Translations under genes and position numbers: made by a program
The notes under the pieces: generated by a model
Seen by the model: only the letters and a program-made list of their open reading frames with translations
Told to the model about the DNA's origin: nothing
Database searches by the model: none
Shown: piece after piece, positions 1 through 13,100 of the stretch
How the letters are laid out: each line of letters begins with the position of its first letter
How positions within the stretch are numbered: position 1 is the first letter of the stretch
Origin: Pleodorina starrii
Taxonomy: Eukaryota; Chlorophyta; Chlorophyceae; Chlamydomonadales; Volvocaceae
Reading direction: 5' to 3'
Length of the DNA stretch: 64,000 bases
NCBI GenBank assembly: GCA_030267565.1
Contig: BRXU01000004.1
Location: 5,577,001 to 5,641,000 of the forward strand

Positions 1-1931
1 TTTACCAATCATGCAAACGACCTTGCCCTGAGGCGGGTGCGCGGCGCTGTGAATGTGCTGGCTGTAAATTTTATTCGTGTTCGGCATGCTTTGGCGCTGT
101 GAAGGGTTGGTGGATAGGGCGAGCTGGAAGTGGAGCGCCCTACAGTACAATCACTGCGTTGCTTAAGCAGGCGTGAGGGTACAAGTGATGCGATGGCGCA
201 GTAATAGCACAGTGTGACCTTGGAAGAGTTGACCGTGATGGACGCTAAGGGTGTGTGCGCTCAACACGTCGTGTGGTGGATGGGTGCCTTCGTGACTTGA
301 GAGCTGTTTGATGGGTCAGTCGCGGGAAGTACTTGTGTGTAGCTGAGTAGGCGATGTTTGCGTGTGACCGACTTATACCCGTGGCACCTCTGCCCCGTGG
401 AGGCTTGCCACCTGCGCTGCGAAAATGAAGGCTTGGCTGAAGGATGAAGGCTTGGCTGTGTTGACATGGGCGAGATTTCTGACATATCTGTGGCAATATG
501 TGAGACAAATACTGAATACGTGCTGCGACCTGCGTCAACCGCTGAAAAATTATCATATAGCTGTCATGACTTTGGACAAAATTGCTATGCGTCTCGAGTG
601 ACCACGGCTCCTGCCTGCTTCCGGTTGTGTACAGAAAATGCATACACACGCCGGAGTCCCCTTATCCACGGCTGCCTGACCCCAGTCACTTGACAGTTAG
701 TTAGACTTTTCGGAGATAAACGCTGTACGGAAAAAAGGTCTAAAACCTCAAGTCACAAACCAACGACGGCCGCATTCGTGGCTCCTCTACCAACTACTTA
801 TTGACCACACATACGAGAACCGGATGAACCGGGAAAGTTAAGGTTACACGAGCGTTGGTGAAATCCAGGCAGGTGAAATTCTAGGTAAAATCCATGGCGG
901 GTGTTGCGCCTCGGACACAGCATGAAGACACTAAGAGACACAGCCCCAATTGCCCTAGGACTAAAAGAATTATCAACAGGGAAACACACACTGGTGTTTC
1001 TGTGGCTTCTATGAACGATGCGCAGCAATCCTACAGACCGCTTGGAGCTCGCGCAGCACGGCACGGCGCGTGAAATGCAACGCGCGGCAACGCGGCGGCC
1101 TAAGGCTGCTGCGGCAGTCTGACAAAACATGCAACAGCAACCGGCCACGTCGAGAAGCTACCTGTTGCCGCGTATGATACACAGGGAGGTGGCGCCTGCC
1201 TTCAATTTGTAGCCACAGCAGTTGAGCCATCACAAGCCCAAACGCAACACGTCCGAGCTACCGGCCATGCAACCGATCAAACAATCGCGCAGTCGCACTC
1301 GAATTCCTCGTTTGCAAAATCCTTGTTTGCAACGGACTGTCCGATACGGACAGCATCACAACTTTTACGGGATGGCGCCACAGCACACGCGCATGCCAAC
1401 TAACGAGCGCCAGTCCCTGCCAGCCTTCGGCACGCAGCATCCCTGCCAGCCTTCGGCACGCAGCACTGCAGACATTTGAGGATGGCCCAGAAAGGACCCT
1501 CCAGACAGCAGCCACCGCGCCTACGACCGTCCATCCGCTAAACATCCAGCAACTGGGATTGGCTGCAATGGCGAGGGTATGGGCAAGGAACCATCGTGCA
1601 TATCCTCGACAGGGCAGATTGCATCCTCGCGCGCGCTTTGGATGGACTTCGTCACTTCTGCGGCACAGCTCCTGTACCGAGTGTTTCCAATCGACCACGC
1701 AAAGCTGCATGCCAGCTCCCGAACCACGCACACCCCGGCGTGCGCACACACCGCCATCCACCTTTCGTCGCACCCACCGCAGCCAACTTCCCTGCTGCCC
1801 CCCTCGAACTCCAAACCACGCCCAAAAACAACACAACTCACATCGCCGCTTCGCTGCATAACCTCCGTCCAATCTCAATCTGCACTCGCGGCCATTTGCG
1901 GGCCCCCGCCCTCAACCAACCTCGCGCTACT
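1..1931. other. 3' flank, no supported gene
   Basis: No reading frame here looks like a real exon: the longest frames are Arg/Cys/Ser-rich and share no recognisable motif. The part next to the membrane-protein gene is probably its 3' UTR. A TGTAA-type polyadenylation word on the minus strand (TTACA at 844-848) is the only candidate end signal I saw, and it is far from the stop codon. Confidence 0.4.
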
Positions 1932-4042
1932 CTACTTGTACAGAGCCCTCGCAACGCTCTCATTGGCGAGCTTCGGCGATACATACTCCGACGCGTCCTC
2001 GACCGACGCCGCCGCGGTCGCGCCCCAGCAGACGGCACCCTTGCAGTCCTCCGGCCGCAGCATCAGCGGCGCGTCATAGCCGAAGTCCTCGAAGCCCTTG
2101 GACGCCCCGCCCTTGCCACAGCGCTTGCCGGCGCCCTGCGGCACGTACACCCAACCCCGCGACGCCGCTAGCATGCTGCGCCGCAGCGCCAGCCAGCTCG
2201 CAACGCAGCCCACCAGCATCGCCGCGGTGCCCGCCGCCAGCACGCACAGCATGACGAGGCCCCAGTTCAGGCTGCCATCAGGGTACACCCACCGCAGGCT
2301 GATGTCATTCACAATCTCCAGAGGCGCCGCCCCCGCCACCTGCTGCTGCAGCTGCAGATCGCCGAGCGTCAGCACGGCCGCTGCGTAGCTCGCCGCGTCA
2401 CCGGCGCCTAACGAAAAGCCCGAGAACTCCGGCTCACTCGAGATGAGAAGCACCGATCCCGTCTCCGCGAGCACGGGGCCGTCCACCGGGGAGAGCTGCG
2501 AGATGGTGAAGGCGGGTCGGACCTCCAGCAGGAAGCTGCCCATGTGTGCCCAGACGACCAGCTCCGCGATGCTGGCCAGGGCCTCGATGGCGCTGGTGCC
2601 ATCGACTGAGGCGGCGGCAGAGGTATAGCTTGGGTAATCGTCATCGCCGTCCATGTAAAACGCGAAGTACTCGTACGTCTGCTCCAGGTAGTCAGCCCAC
2701 TCGTCGTCGTGGTTATCCAAGTTGAGCTTGGACAGCATCAGATCAGCCAGGTTCATGGCCTATGCAGGCGCGGGCGGAAGAGGCGTGTGGCAGGGAAGGG
2801 GGAGGCTTTGGCAGGCAGGGCGTTTACCGGATTGGGGGTTTTCGACAGGATGGGATTTTACGCCGCAACGTTGCGGCAGCGGCACTACTTGATAAGGAGT
2901 TGCCGTCGGGCGCATTACGATCTCGCGGACGCAGTCCTGACAAGACCCAGGTTCGGGCCAGGGCACAGGACCGCTCAGGGCTGGCACACAAAACGTGTGA
3001 CGCTGTATGCCTACCATAACCCATCTCACCCATATGCACCATTGACCATCCACAGGACACGCAGCAGCAGCAGCAGCGTTGCAAAGCCGCAAACCCCATC
3101 GTCACTGAATAATATTAACCCCAAGGCGCTGAAATAGCAGCAGTGACAACGGTGGCAGCACTGGCAATACTTTTCGACCATGGCGCGTCGCCGTACCTGG
3201 TAATAGTCCTCGTACAGGTCGTACTCGTACCCAAAGTACACGCCGCCACCATCCAGGCTGCCAAGACCGGCCGTCATATCTGCTAGGTCCAGCAGGTCGT
3301 ACGAGTCGTACCCGAAAGCGGCCGCGGACTCCGACGCGGCGGCGTCTGTCGCCGCTACCGCCGCCTTCGCCGTCACGGACTCTCCGGCCTCCACGGCTGA
3401 AGCCGACGCCGTCGACGCTGCATCCACAACCACCATGCCCTGCGAAGTCGTTGTTGCATCCTTGCTCCCAGCCGCAAGGGTGTAGGCGCCCTCCAGCAGC
3501 TGAAGCACGCGGCCCTCCAGGACCTCCTTATTCCCCAACATAGAAAGCACGCCATGTTGCTTAGCGGTCCCTTGGTTCCTCGCCTTGGACGCGTCGCTGC
3601 TCTCGTCGTCGTCCTCCTCCTCCACATCGTACTCCATAACATCGTCGTACTCGTACTCATATGCCCCTGAGTAGAGGCCCGAATAGACGCCCTCGCCCTC
3701 GTAGCCGAAGCCGTAGCTATCATCAAAACGTTGTGGGTCAAAGTCGCCGTCATAGCCGGAGCCGTAGAAGTCGTAGTAATCGCCATAGTAGCTTTCGGTG
3801 CTGAGGCGGCGGGACTCCATCACGGATGCCGCCGCGTCAGCGTCGCTATCGCCGCTGTCAGTCGCCGCCGATGCGGCGATTCCTCGGAGGCGAGCGTCGC
3901 TAGAGGTGTACGCCGCACGGCTCGACACCGTGCCGGAGGTGTAATCCTCAATGTACTCCTCCCCACCGTCCATGTCGCTCAAGCTCCCAGCCACTGCCGA
4001 CACGCTGCCAGCGTGAGCGCTGGCGCTGCGGCCCGCCATCAC
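1932..4042 (-). CDS. Tyr/Asp-rich single-pass membrane protein, unknown function
   Basis: I do not recognise a family. Two exons are supported, 4042-3197 and 2759-1932. The donor CAG|GTACGG and acceptor CATAG|GCC join in frame, and the composition continues across the junction (Tyr/Asp-rich on both sides). From the ATG at 4039 the product is 556 residues. Its first half is very acidic with many Tyr (runs such as YYGDYYDFYGSGYDGD and VEEEDDDESS). A roughly 200-residue segment follows, then one hydrophobic helix at about residues 445-473 followed by Arg-Arg, then a short C-terminal tail ending ALYK. That suggests a type I-like membrane protein with a large acidic ectodomain, but I see no clear signal peptide. 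A good acceptor (CCCCACAG) lies just upstream of the ATG, so one or more 5' exons may exist; a candidate is listed separately. No catalytic motif is visible. Confidence 0.55.
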
Positions 4043-4360
4043 CTCCTGTGGGGAACAGCGGAGGGCAGCAAAGGGGCACCTGGAGTGAAGGGCACATGGA
4101 GTGCGTGGCACCTGGAGTGCGTCAGTTGTCGTCCACCGGTGCGGTGATTGCCCAATGGAAAGCATCGAGGTACGTAATTCACGACGCAGTCCTGTCGTAC
4201 ATGCATCTGCTGTACAGCAAATGCATGAAGCGTTTGCGTTCCCGACATCGCACCCACCTCCTCCCCCCTTCCACATCATAATCCCCTCCCCGCCGTGAAC
4301 GTTTGAATGCAATACCACCCCTCACTTCCCCGCCAGTGTGACTGGCTGCCTTGAAAACCC

Positions 4361-4561
4361 GCCACCACGCAGGTCCGAATGATCCTGACCTGCTGCGCAG
4401 CCTTGTTAAGCAGCGCGGCACGCATGCGAGCGCAGCCTACGTGTCGGAGGAGGTCCGCCTGAGTACTTGTGCTGGAGGCTTCTGGCGCAACCAGACCTTC
4501 GTTCATGCGCTGGAAAAGAGCTTGTTCTACGGCCTCGAAGATGCTCAGCTGCTGCTGAAAC
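4361..4561 (-). CDS. Possible upstream exon of the membrane-protein gene
   Basis: A minus-strand stretch encodes a helical, protein-like sequence (FQQQLSIFEAVEQALFQR, then MNEGLVAPEASSTSTQADLL and AALLNKAAQQVRIIRTC). It starts after a good acceptor (TTATGACAG|G at 4562). It lies directly upstream of the membrane-protein exons on the same strand. I could not find a strong donor whose phase matches the acceptor at 4043, so the link is unproven and the right-hand boundary is approximate. Confidence 0.25.
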
Positions 4562-4607
4562 CTGTCATAACAAGTAGACGGGTCAACGTAACTGCCGCGA
4601 GAATAAT

Positions 4608-5170
4608 GTGACGCCAAAACAATTCAGCCGCAAGAATAACGTTGACACCCAAACAAAGCCTCCGGCTATTAGATGCAATGCCAGGGACATCTCTAGGGGA
4701 ACCAGGCTTGGGCCACAAATGAACGGCAACGCGCCCGGACCGACGCTGCCTGCTTGTCGACAGGAAGACGACAAAAATGCAACAGGAAGGTACGCTACGC
4801 ACCAGGAGAATGGCGATACCGAAATTGAGCTTGAGACTAGGACAGGGGTAGACTTGAAAATATTACCCTCCACGCTGCTCTCAGCCGCACCAGAAGTCAC
4901 GCCTGATGCGTCCACCAAGGCATCCTACATAACAAACGACAAGTCTCAAGAAGTGCTGACAGGGAACATAAAGCGTTTGCGCTGACTGAGGTTCGTGGAA
5001 AGCTCTCACTTCCGCCAGAGGTCTTCCCTGTCCGCGAGCTAAAAGAGTGCACAAGAGTAGAGCAGCTTTCCAACCAGTCAGGGGACGCTGACGCCCCGTG
5101 TGCGCCATGGCTTCCAACCTTGTCTCAAGTACAAAGGAACACACTGAACCGCCTACGAAGCGTCGGCTAA
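4608..5170 (+). other. Two adjoining open frames, possible transposon remnant
   Basis: A frame from 4608 to 4985 (125 codons) is followed by a different plus-strand frame, from about 4982 to the stop at 5168-5170, with the local sequence LPPEVFPVRELKECTRVEQL. Both have ordinary polar composition, unlike the Ala/Gly-rich real exons nearby. Codon use is also less GC-biased than in neighbouring genes. This would fit a decayed transposon ORF, but I recognise no transposase or reverse-transcriptase motif. Confidence 0.25.
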
Positions 5171-7118
5171 AAACCTTTAACGTGCAAACCTGTCGTCAAG
5201 CAATTTGTCAAAGGTGGTTGGAATATCAACTTTGCCGTGTCTTAAGCGGTAGCCGCCCTGGAGCCTTCTGGAGTCAACCGTACCGACCACTCAACCGGAC
5301 AACCGGGCGGGGCCCTTATTAATGTTTCACCTTCGCACCAAATAGGTAGACCCTGATCTCATCAAGCGAATCTTCAACACACAAGACTCTTAAACCTACG
5401 AATCCCCTGTAGCTCGCCCAAGTTACGAACCTACTCGCAGTACGGACAGCCTTAGTCATACGCCCTGGTTGGCCGGCTCGCTTTAGGTTTACTACCCTAA
5501 GCAACACACACGAACGATCACCGTCTGACTGCAGCATGCTGGGTATTCCAAGGATTGGGCCTCCCTCGTGTACAAGCCAACAACACCCGTCGTTGCATCC
5601 TCCCGCTGAGACGGGACGGAGGCTTGCCGCACCATCAAATCCTGCACGTGATGATGTTCTTGTGGTACCCAGGCCACAGTTTTGACCTTCCGCTGTGGGA
5701 ACCCTTGACGGCCCAGCGGACAGTTGCTGTTGCGAGACTACAACAAAGCTCGTCTCGTGGGCTCAGCATGGACACCTCACATATGCTAATGGGAAGTCGC
5801 CAATGCAACTACACCGCACGTGCCGACATGCGGGCCCAATTCTTAATCCCGTCCCAGTGCGGCTTCACCGCATACATGCAACTGTGCGCTTTAGCCGCCG
5901 GCTGTGCAACTACTTGAGGAGTGAACCCGTGGCCTTATTTCTTCTTGGCGCTGAGCTATGAGGGCGGGCTTGGTGGCAACGACCAGAGGCCTGATATAGA
6001 CGAAGAGAAGAGCGTATCGTGCTGTGTGGCGTCTGGGAGAGCAGCGTGCGCACACCGCCCGCCCACACAGCCGAGTGTCGGTGAGTGGGAAGGAGCGGTA
6101 ATTCTTCAAACCAATGCGCGCCCTGGTCTTTTCCGATCCAGTGCACGGCCCGCTGGCCCGCTGGCTCTATCCTCCGGACGAGGGCCTATCTGAGCCCACT
6201 GCAACAACCACGACAACAAAGTGCGCGTCCAGGGCCGGCCGAACGGGCACGAGCGACGAGTTGTGCCAGCCGTCTGGCCTCTTCTACTTTGTACCTGGGC
6301 AGGTTCCAGTGGCTGCTGCTTTATCCATGCGCATAGCCGCCCAACTCGTGCAATGCTGCGCCAAATCCACGCATGTGGCCCAACACAGCTTTTTTCCTAT
6401 AGGGACCTGCTCTGCCTGCTTTGATGGGCGGTCGATGCCATTCACCCTACCCAGCCAGAATTTAGCGCCATCCATCCATTCTGCCGCCTGTGTATTTGGT
6501 CTCCTGCCTGGCGCGCCGCTAGACACAACGAGCAGCTTCTTTGGAGAACCCCCTCGCCCTCCCCCTCCCCTAGAACTCCCCGCAGAGCCTGCGGGTCCGT
6601 AAGTACTTTCCCCGTGATGTCCCCCCCATCCCCGCTAGTATTGAACACCTCCGAGGGTGTCCTCCCAGCGCTTGCACCCAGCGCCACGCCAGCCGCCAGC
6701 CAAACGCAGAAACATGCGAGCCAGCCGCAGCGCAGCCCCGCCTCCGATACCTGCCTAACCAAACATTTCAAACTGAACAAACCTTTCTGCCTAACACAGA
6801 CACACACAAACACACATATCACCGGAAGGAAAGCGAGTGCGCGATGGAAGTTAGGTGGGACTCCTTGGATTTCGTGCACCGAAACCCAAGCGCTGCCGCA
6901 TGCGGTTCGTACTCAACACCATTCACCTGCGCGACAACCCACACTATTCAACGCCTTTCCGAGGGGGAGCCTACAACGCCAGGAATGAAGAGCTAGGTCG
7001 CCAGCCAGCTGGATGCATAGCTAGGTCGCCAGCCAGCTGGATGCATAGCTAGGTCGCCAGCCAGCTAGCTGCTTTCCCTCCCTCCTCTGTCCTCCCCCCC
7101 ACTTTCCGCCCCTTCCTT
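5171..7118. other. Gene-poor DNA downstream of RRP5
   Basis: I see no supported exon. The left part is AT-richer than the flanking genes. The right part is probably RRP5 3' UTR and contains CA-rich simple sequence and a 28-bp tandem repeat. Around 6150-6185 there is weak similarity (GCTGGCTCTA-CCTCC) to the dispersed repeat at 30.8 kb. Confidence 0.35.
6991..7066. repeat. 28-bp tandem repeat, 2.7 copies
   Basis: The unit AGCTAGGTCGCCAGCCAGCT followed by GGATGCAT is repeated perfectly at 6991-7018 and 7019-7046, with a partial third copy to 7066. It lies about 50 bp past the RRP5 stop codon, so probably inside its 3' UTR. Confidence 0.9.
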
Positions 7119-10100
7119 TCACGCCTTGAGCGAGCTCTCCACAAACTCCATGGCGCGGCGCTTCACATGCTCCACCGCCTCCGCATCTCCCTCCGACTTC
7201 TCGTACTCCAGGTAGCGCCGGAACAGGAACTTCATCTTCTTGGGCGGCAGCGGCAGGTGGGTGGCCCGCTCAAACAGCCCGCGGATACGCTGCTGCTCGC
7301 CGGTCTGCAGGGCGTGGCGTGGCGCGGCAGGGCAGGGCAGGGCAGGGAAGGTGCATGTGATGCGATGTGGCGTGGCGTGGCGCTGCTGTATCCAAAAGGG
7401 TCCCGCTAGTGGCGCTGCGGTGCCCGTCAGCCCCAGTAGGGCACACACACACAGACACACACGCACACACAAGAGACAGACACGCAACACACACACGCGC
7501 GCGCATGAGACCCACCCGCCAGTGCACACATACGCCCCCCCAGCCCCCACCCACCGACCCACGGGTCATCCCCTGCCCCACCTTGAGCTCCTGGTCAATG
7601 TACACGTTCCACAGGTCCAGGCGCTTGGGGTAGTTGCGCAGCACTCCCTCCAGGATGCCGCGACCCCTCTCCGCGCTGCCCAACCGAAACTCCGCCAGCG
7701 CCGTGCGGACCAGCGCCTTGATGTGCTTGCGGGCGGGGAGGGACTGCAGAGAGCGCTCAAGCAGCTTGCGGGCCGACTGCGGGAAGGGGGGGGTGAGGGG
7801 GAGGGAGGGAGGGGGGGCGGAGGGCAGGGGTTGTAAGGATGGGAAGCGCGGCCAGGGGTGGTGATAAGGCCCAGCAGTGGGTGGGAGGGCGGGCGGGGGG
7901 GGCAGGGGCGGGTGTCGTGTCTGCCTTGTAGCTCCCCCACTCCCCTCTCCTCCCTTTGCTCATGAAGGACGCAGCAATCCCGCTGCGGTATCTCCTTTGT
8001 TACCTACCTACCCACCCATCCATCCATCCATCCATCCAGGCAGCCAGCCAGCCAGCCCAGGCGACCGCTCCTCTCTCGTAACGGAGGTAGGTTGCCATAC
8101 AACTACACGATCGGCGGGGCCTCCGCCCAACAGCTGCAGCAACCCTTGCCGCCGTTGTCACACCTCTCCCCTGCCTCTGCCCCTGGCCCCCTCTCCCCCC
8201 CTTACACACACATACACACAGACCGAGCTGCCCCAACTTACCTCTCCGTCGTTCTTCTGCAGCGCCCTCTCAATGGCCCGCGCCCACACCTTGACACTGC
8301 CGCCAAACTTCTTGGTCAGGGTCTTGGTCACCTGCTCACACAGCTCGTCCCGGCCGCTGCGCTCAAAGATGCCTGTGGGGTCGGCCGTTGGGTGCGAGGG
8401 GCGTGGGGCGTTGGATTGGGTTGGGGCGAGATGCGGGGGAGCCCAGCACAGCCAGGTTGCGAAGGGCAGCAAGCAACTCGAGGAGCAAGGTAGGGAGCCG
8501 GCGGTGGGCGCACCGCGCGCAGCAATAAGGCATAAGCGGCGCCACGCAGCCCATGCAGCCCGCGCTCTCTCTCACCCAGCGCCGCGAGGTACATCTTCTT
8601 CTGGTCGGTGTACTGCAGTGCGCGGCGCAGCAGCTCCATGGCCGCCTCCTCGGGGCTGGGCTGGCTGCCGTAGGCGTTCTCCAGGTTCAGCCAGGCAACC
8701 CACACGTTGAACTTCTCGCCCTCCTCCCTGCGTTGCGTGGGGTCGCGTTGCGGTGTGGTCCAGGGGGGGAGGGAAGAGTGATTGGTCTTGCGTCGTTGGA
8801 CCTTCCGGGGTGTGTGTGTGTGTTTGGCATCTCTCGTATCTTTGGTGCGCATACCGTAGCCGGGTTGCGGGCGCTCCGCAGTCCGCACCGCTGTATGGTT
8901 GCCGTTGAGGCATCAGGCGGGACGCAGCCATCCCAGCACACTCCGCGCATGCTGCCGACACCCACACACTCCCCACCCAACACCCGCCGCAAACCTAAGC
9001 CCCATTGTCCCACCCGCAAGGTAGCAGGCGCAGGACAGCGCAGCAGAGGTCGGGTGGGGACGGGACTTCCCCCTAACCCCTCAATCACCCCCCACCCACC
9101 CATCCAGCACCCAACCCCCCATTCACCCAGCCACCCACCCACCCAGCCAGCCCTCCAGCCACCCCCACCCACCCAGCTCTCCAGCCACCCCCACCCACCC
9201 ACCGGTAGTTGATGGTGCTCAGCGCGCGCTGCGCCACCTTGCGCGCCGCGTCCACATCCCCGTGACTAATGTGCAGCGCCATGTACTTGATCCAAACAAA
9301 GGAGCTGTTGGGGGAGGCAAGCACCAGACGCTCGAAGTCGGCGGGGGTGGTGGGCGCAGCTGAGCCCGACAGCCGCGCCAGCTCCGCGGCGCGAATCTCC
9401 TGCTCGCGCTGCTCCTTGAGCCGCTTCTTCTGACCCTTGGACAGCTTCTTGCCATCGGCGCCGCCGTCGGCGGCGGCCGCCGCGTCGTCGCCGCTGGGCC
9501 CGGCGCCGGTGCGGCCGACCCGTGGGTCATCCGCCAGCAGCAGCTCTCCCCAGGGCGCCGTCAGGTCCAGGTTGCCGGTCGTGGTGGTGCCTGCGCGCAC
9601 GCACACACGCGAGTGTTGTGTTGTGTTGTGTTGCAGTTCGGCGTTGCGTTGAATGGAGAGCACAATGGGAGAATGAGAGGCGGGTTAAAGAGAAGCAGCG
9701 GGGTCTCCTCAACCGCTGCTTCTTTTCCTCTCCCTCCCCGCCTGTGCCTGCTCCCCTGCCCCCCCCCCGGCGCTCGTTTACCTGGCCGAGACCGCACCAG
9801 CGCACCGCCGCCGTCCGCCTCCTCGTCGCCCTCCTCCTCCTCCCCCTCGCCCTCCTCCTCCTCGCCATCTTCCTCCTCCTCCTCCTCCTCCTCCTCCTCC
9901 GATACATCTACATCGTCAACGTCCACATCCGAATCCAGCGCTTCCGCCCCTTCCTCCTCGCCTTCGCCCTCGTCGCTGCTGCCGCCGCCAGCCTCGCCCT
10001 CCTCGTCGCCCTCCGCCTCCTCATCGTCGTCCTCCTCCTCATCGTCGTCCTCGTCCGCCGCCTCCGCCATTTCCTCGTCAATGTCGGCGGCAGCGCCTCT

Positions 10101-13100
10101 CCGCCGTTTGGCGCCCTTGCCGCCCTTGGCCCCCCCGTCCTCCGCCTCCTCCGCCTCTTTCAGCCGGGAGGGCTTCATGGTGAGCGACAACCGGTTGGCC
10201 TCCAGGTCAATCTTGGTAACCACCGCACGAACCGCCTGGAGGACCACCAGAAAATAAATAAAAACAATGTGCCAAATGTCACCGGGGGTTCGGAGCAGGC
10301 AGGATGCGTGATTGACAACGAGGGACCCCCGAACCGACAGAGTCTTGTGATGAGCGCGGACAGAAGGGTGAATGGGAATCGCGCAGCGCCGGACTCCGAC
10401 CCCGGGGCGGGGGAAGGGGGAAGGGTCACGACTGGCCAGGCCGAGGGCAGCGCCAAGTGCGATATGGCATCGGTGGACGGGCGGACGGACTGGGGGAACC
10501 TTAAAACGATTCCCAATCCCAGACGGCGCTGTGTGCCCCGCCCGCTAAGCACATTGCCGTCAAGCTCCGAAACCCCACCCCGCTCCCCCCCACATCCTTG
10601 TCCTCCGAGCTTCCCAACCCCCTCACCACGCAACCCCAGCCAACCAATCGCCCAACCGCCCAACCGCAAACCCAGCCCTCCCCGCCCAACCGCACCTGCT
10701 TTGCCTTGAAGGCCGCGTTGATGTCCTTGACCGGCCCATCCGCCAGCTCGCTGATGTGCGCCAGACCCACCACCGCCGGGTTGCCCTCCACCTCCACAAA
10801 CACACCGAACTTCTCCACGCGCCGCACTCGGCCGCCCACCAGCTGATCCACCCGCAGCTCAGAGAGGTACTGCACCCGGGGGGCGGCGGAGCCGGAGGAC
10901 TGGCGGGTGGAGGAGCTGCGGGGGAGAGAGAGAGAGAGGGTGGGAGAGGGGTGAAGGGAGGAGGGACGGAGGGGCGGAGGGCGATACGTGGGGGAGGTGC
11001 TGGGTCGGATCAGGTCGGGTCAGGTCGGGTCGGGTGGGGGTCAAGGTCTCTCTCTCTCTCTCTGCACCCTCTCTCTCCCCGGCGGCCCTCTGCCCACCCA
11101 CCCACCCACCGCAGCGTCAGCTCCACCCGGCCGTCCTCCGCCAGTTTGAGCACCCGAGCCTCCAGCTGCATGCCCGCGGGGAAGGCCGCCGGGGGGTCCT
11201 CGATGAAGCCGTCAGACAGGTTGCCCAACTTGATGCGGCCGTCGCGGTGCCTGAGGGAGCGAGAGGCAGCGAGCGAGCGCGAGAGGGCGAGGGCGAGGGG
11301 ACGAGGGAGTGGCGCGCGGCGGCGTGGCGCGTGTTGACGCGTGGCGGCAGCGGGAGCAAGGTCGCCGAGTCGAGTGGGGCCGAGCCCAGCCGAGCTGTGT
11401 CCCAGCGCCGCTGCCCCATTTGGTGGGGACGGTCTGCGCCCCCCGTTTCCTGTCCCGTCCCCGCCACTCCCCCGCACTCACTCGCACTCACACTCCCTCG
11501 CACTGATGCGCATTCGCACTCTTACCTGTCCAGCGCCAGGAACAGTCCCCGCGCGTCGCAGCGCTTCACGTAGCCATTCACCGTCTGCCCCTCCTTGAGC
11601 GCCGCCGCATCCAGAAGCTCCGAAGCCGCCGCCGCAGGCGCCGCCGCCGCCTTCTTCTTACCAGCGCCCGCCTTGGCGCCCGCCACGGCGCCGCCGCGCG
11701 ACGGCCGCAGCGACAGCACCGAAAAGTCGCCGTCGCGGCCCAGCACCCGCACCCGCACAAAGCCGCCCTCCGCCAGCCCCGCCAGCGCATCCGGCACCCA
11801 CTCGTCGTGGATGTCCGTCAGCGCGACGCTGCCGGCGCGGCGGTGCCCCAGCGACACGCGCACGCCGGCGCCGGACACCGACGCGATGCGGCCCATCACC
11901 AGCGCGCCCTCCGGCGGCGGCGGCGCAGCCGCCGACCCGTGGGTCGCCGCCGAGGCGCCGGCGGCGGCGGCGACCGACCCGTGGGTCGTTCCGCTGCTCG
12001 GATCCACCAGCGACAGGTCCAGCATGTGGCGCTTGGGATTGACGCCCAGGACGCGCGCCACGACGGGCGCGCCGGGCGGGAAGGCGGCGGGCAGGTTGGC
12101 GAGGACGTCGGGGTCGAGCGAGGCGTCGAGCGCCGCGACGCGACCGCGCACGGCCGGCCCGGCGCCGACCCACAGCGCGTCCTCCGCCACCTCCAGCACA
12201 AAGCACAGCAGCTGCTGGCCGGGGACCAGGTCGGAGAGCGTCACGGGGGGGACCTGGGGCTCGCCCTGCAGAGGAGGAGGGAGGGGAGTGCGGAAACGGG
12301 GTGTGGGGGATGCGGGGTGGGTGGGTGGGGTGCATTGCGCAGCGGGGGGTATCCACGTACGGGGGGGGGCGGCAAAAGAAGGTGCGATCTCGGCAGCGGG
12401 GTACATGTGGTGGTGGTGGTGGTGTGGAATGTGCTCGGCTCCTGGAGGCCCGTTCCGCAGGGGGATGAGTGACTGCAAGCCGGGTGGCCAGTGCCTTGGG
12501 AGGCGCCGAGGGGGAAGGGGTTGCTTTGGTGCGGTGAGAAACTCCGCCGCGGCCCACGGGGGCGCAAGGGCCAGGGCCGGGCGGGAAGACTCGCACGTGG
12601 GATGCCGCCGCCGCTGCCGCCGCTGCTGCTGCTGCTGCTGCTGCTGCATGCAGCCGTCGTTGCACTCGTTGCCATGACGCGGCAGGCAAGATTCAGGCGC
12701 TATCGGCATGTTGTGCTTCGATAGTATGCTACCCGCGATGCCAGAGAATTGTGCTTTGTGCATCAACACAACTCGCTTGGCGCACCCTTCCGCCCCCTCC
12801 CCCCTCCCACGCTTGGCGCACCTTCTTGGCGACCGCCAGCCGCGACGGCCGCAGCGACAAATCCATGACGCCGCGCCGGTGCCCCTCGCCGCCCTGCAGC
12901 CGCCCCAACACCACCGCCTCCACCGTCTGCTGAACCCGGAACCCGTCCAGCGGACTCTTGCCAGCCAGGACTGCCGCCCCTGCTTCCGCGCCCGCTTCCG
13001 CGCCCGCCGCCTCCGGCTCCGGCTCGCGGCGCCGCGCCTTCTTGGCCGCAGGCGGCGCCGCCGCCGCCGCGGCGGCGGCAGCCTTGCCGTCCGCCGCCGC

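Noticed and set aside
6991..7066. Direct repeats that might suggest a CRISPR array
   Set aside because: The units are contiguous without unique spacers, and the genome is eukaryotic nuclear.
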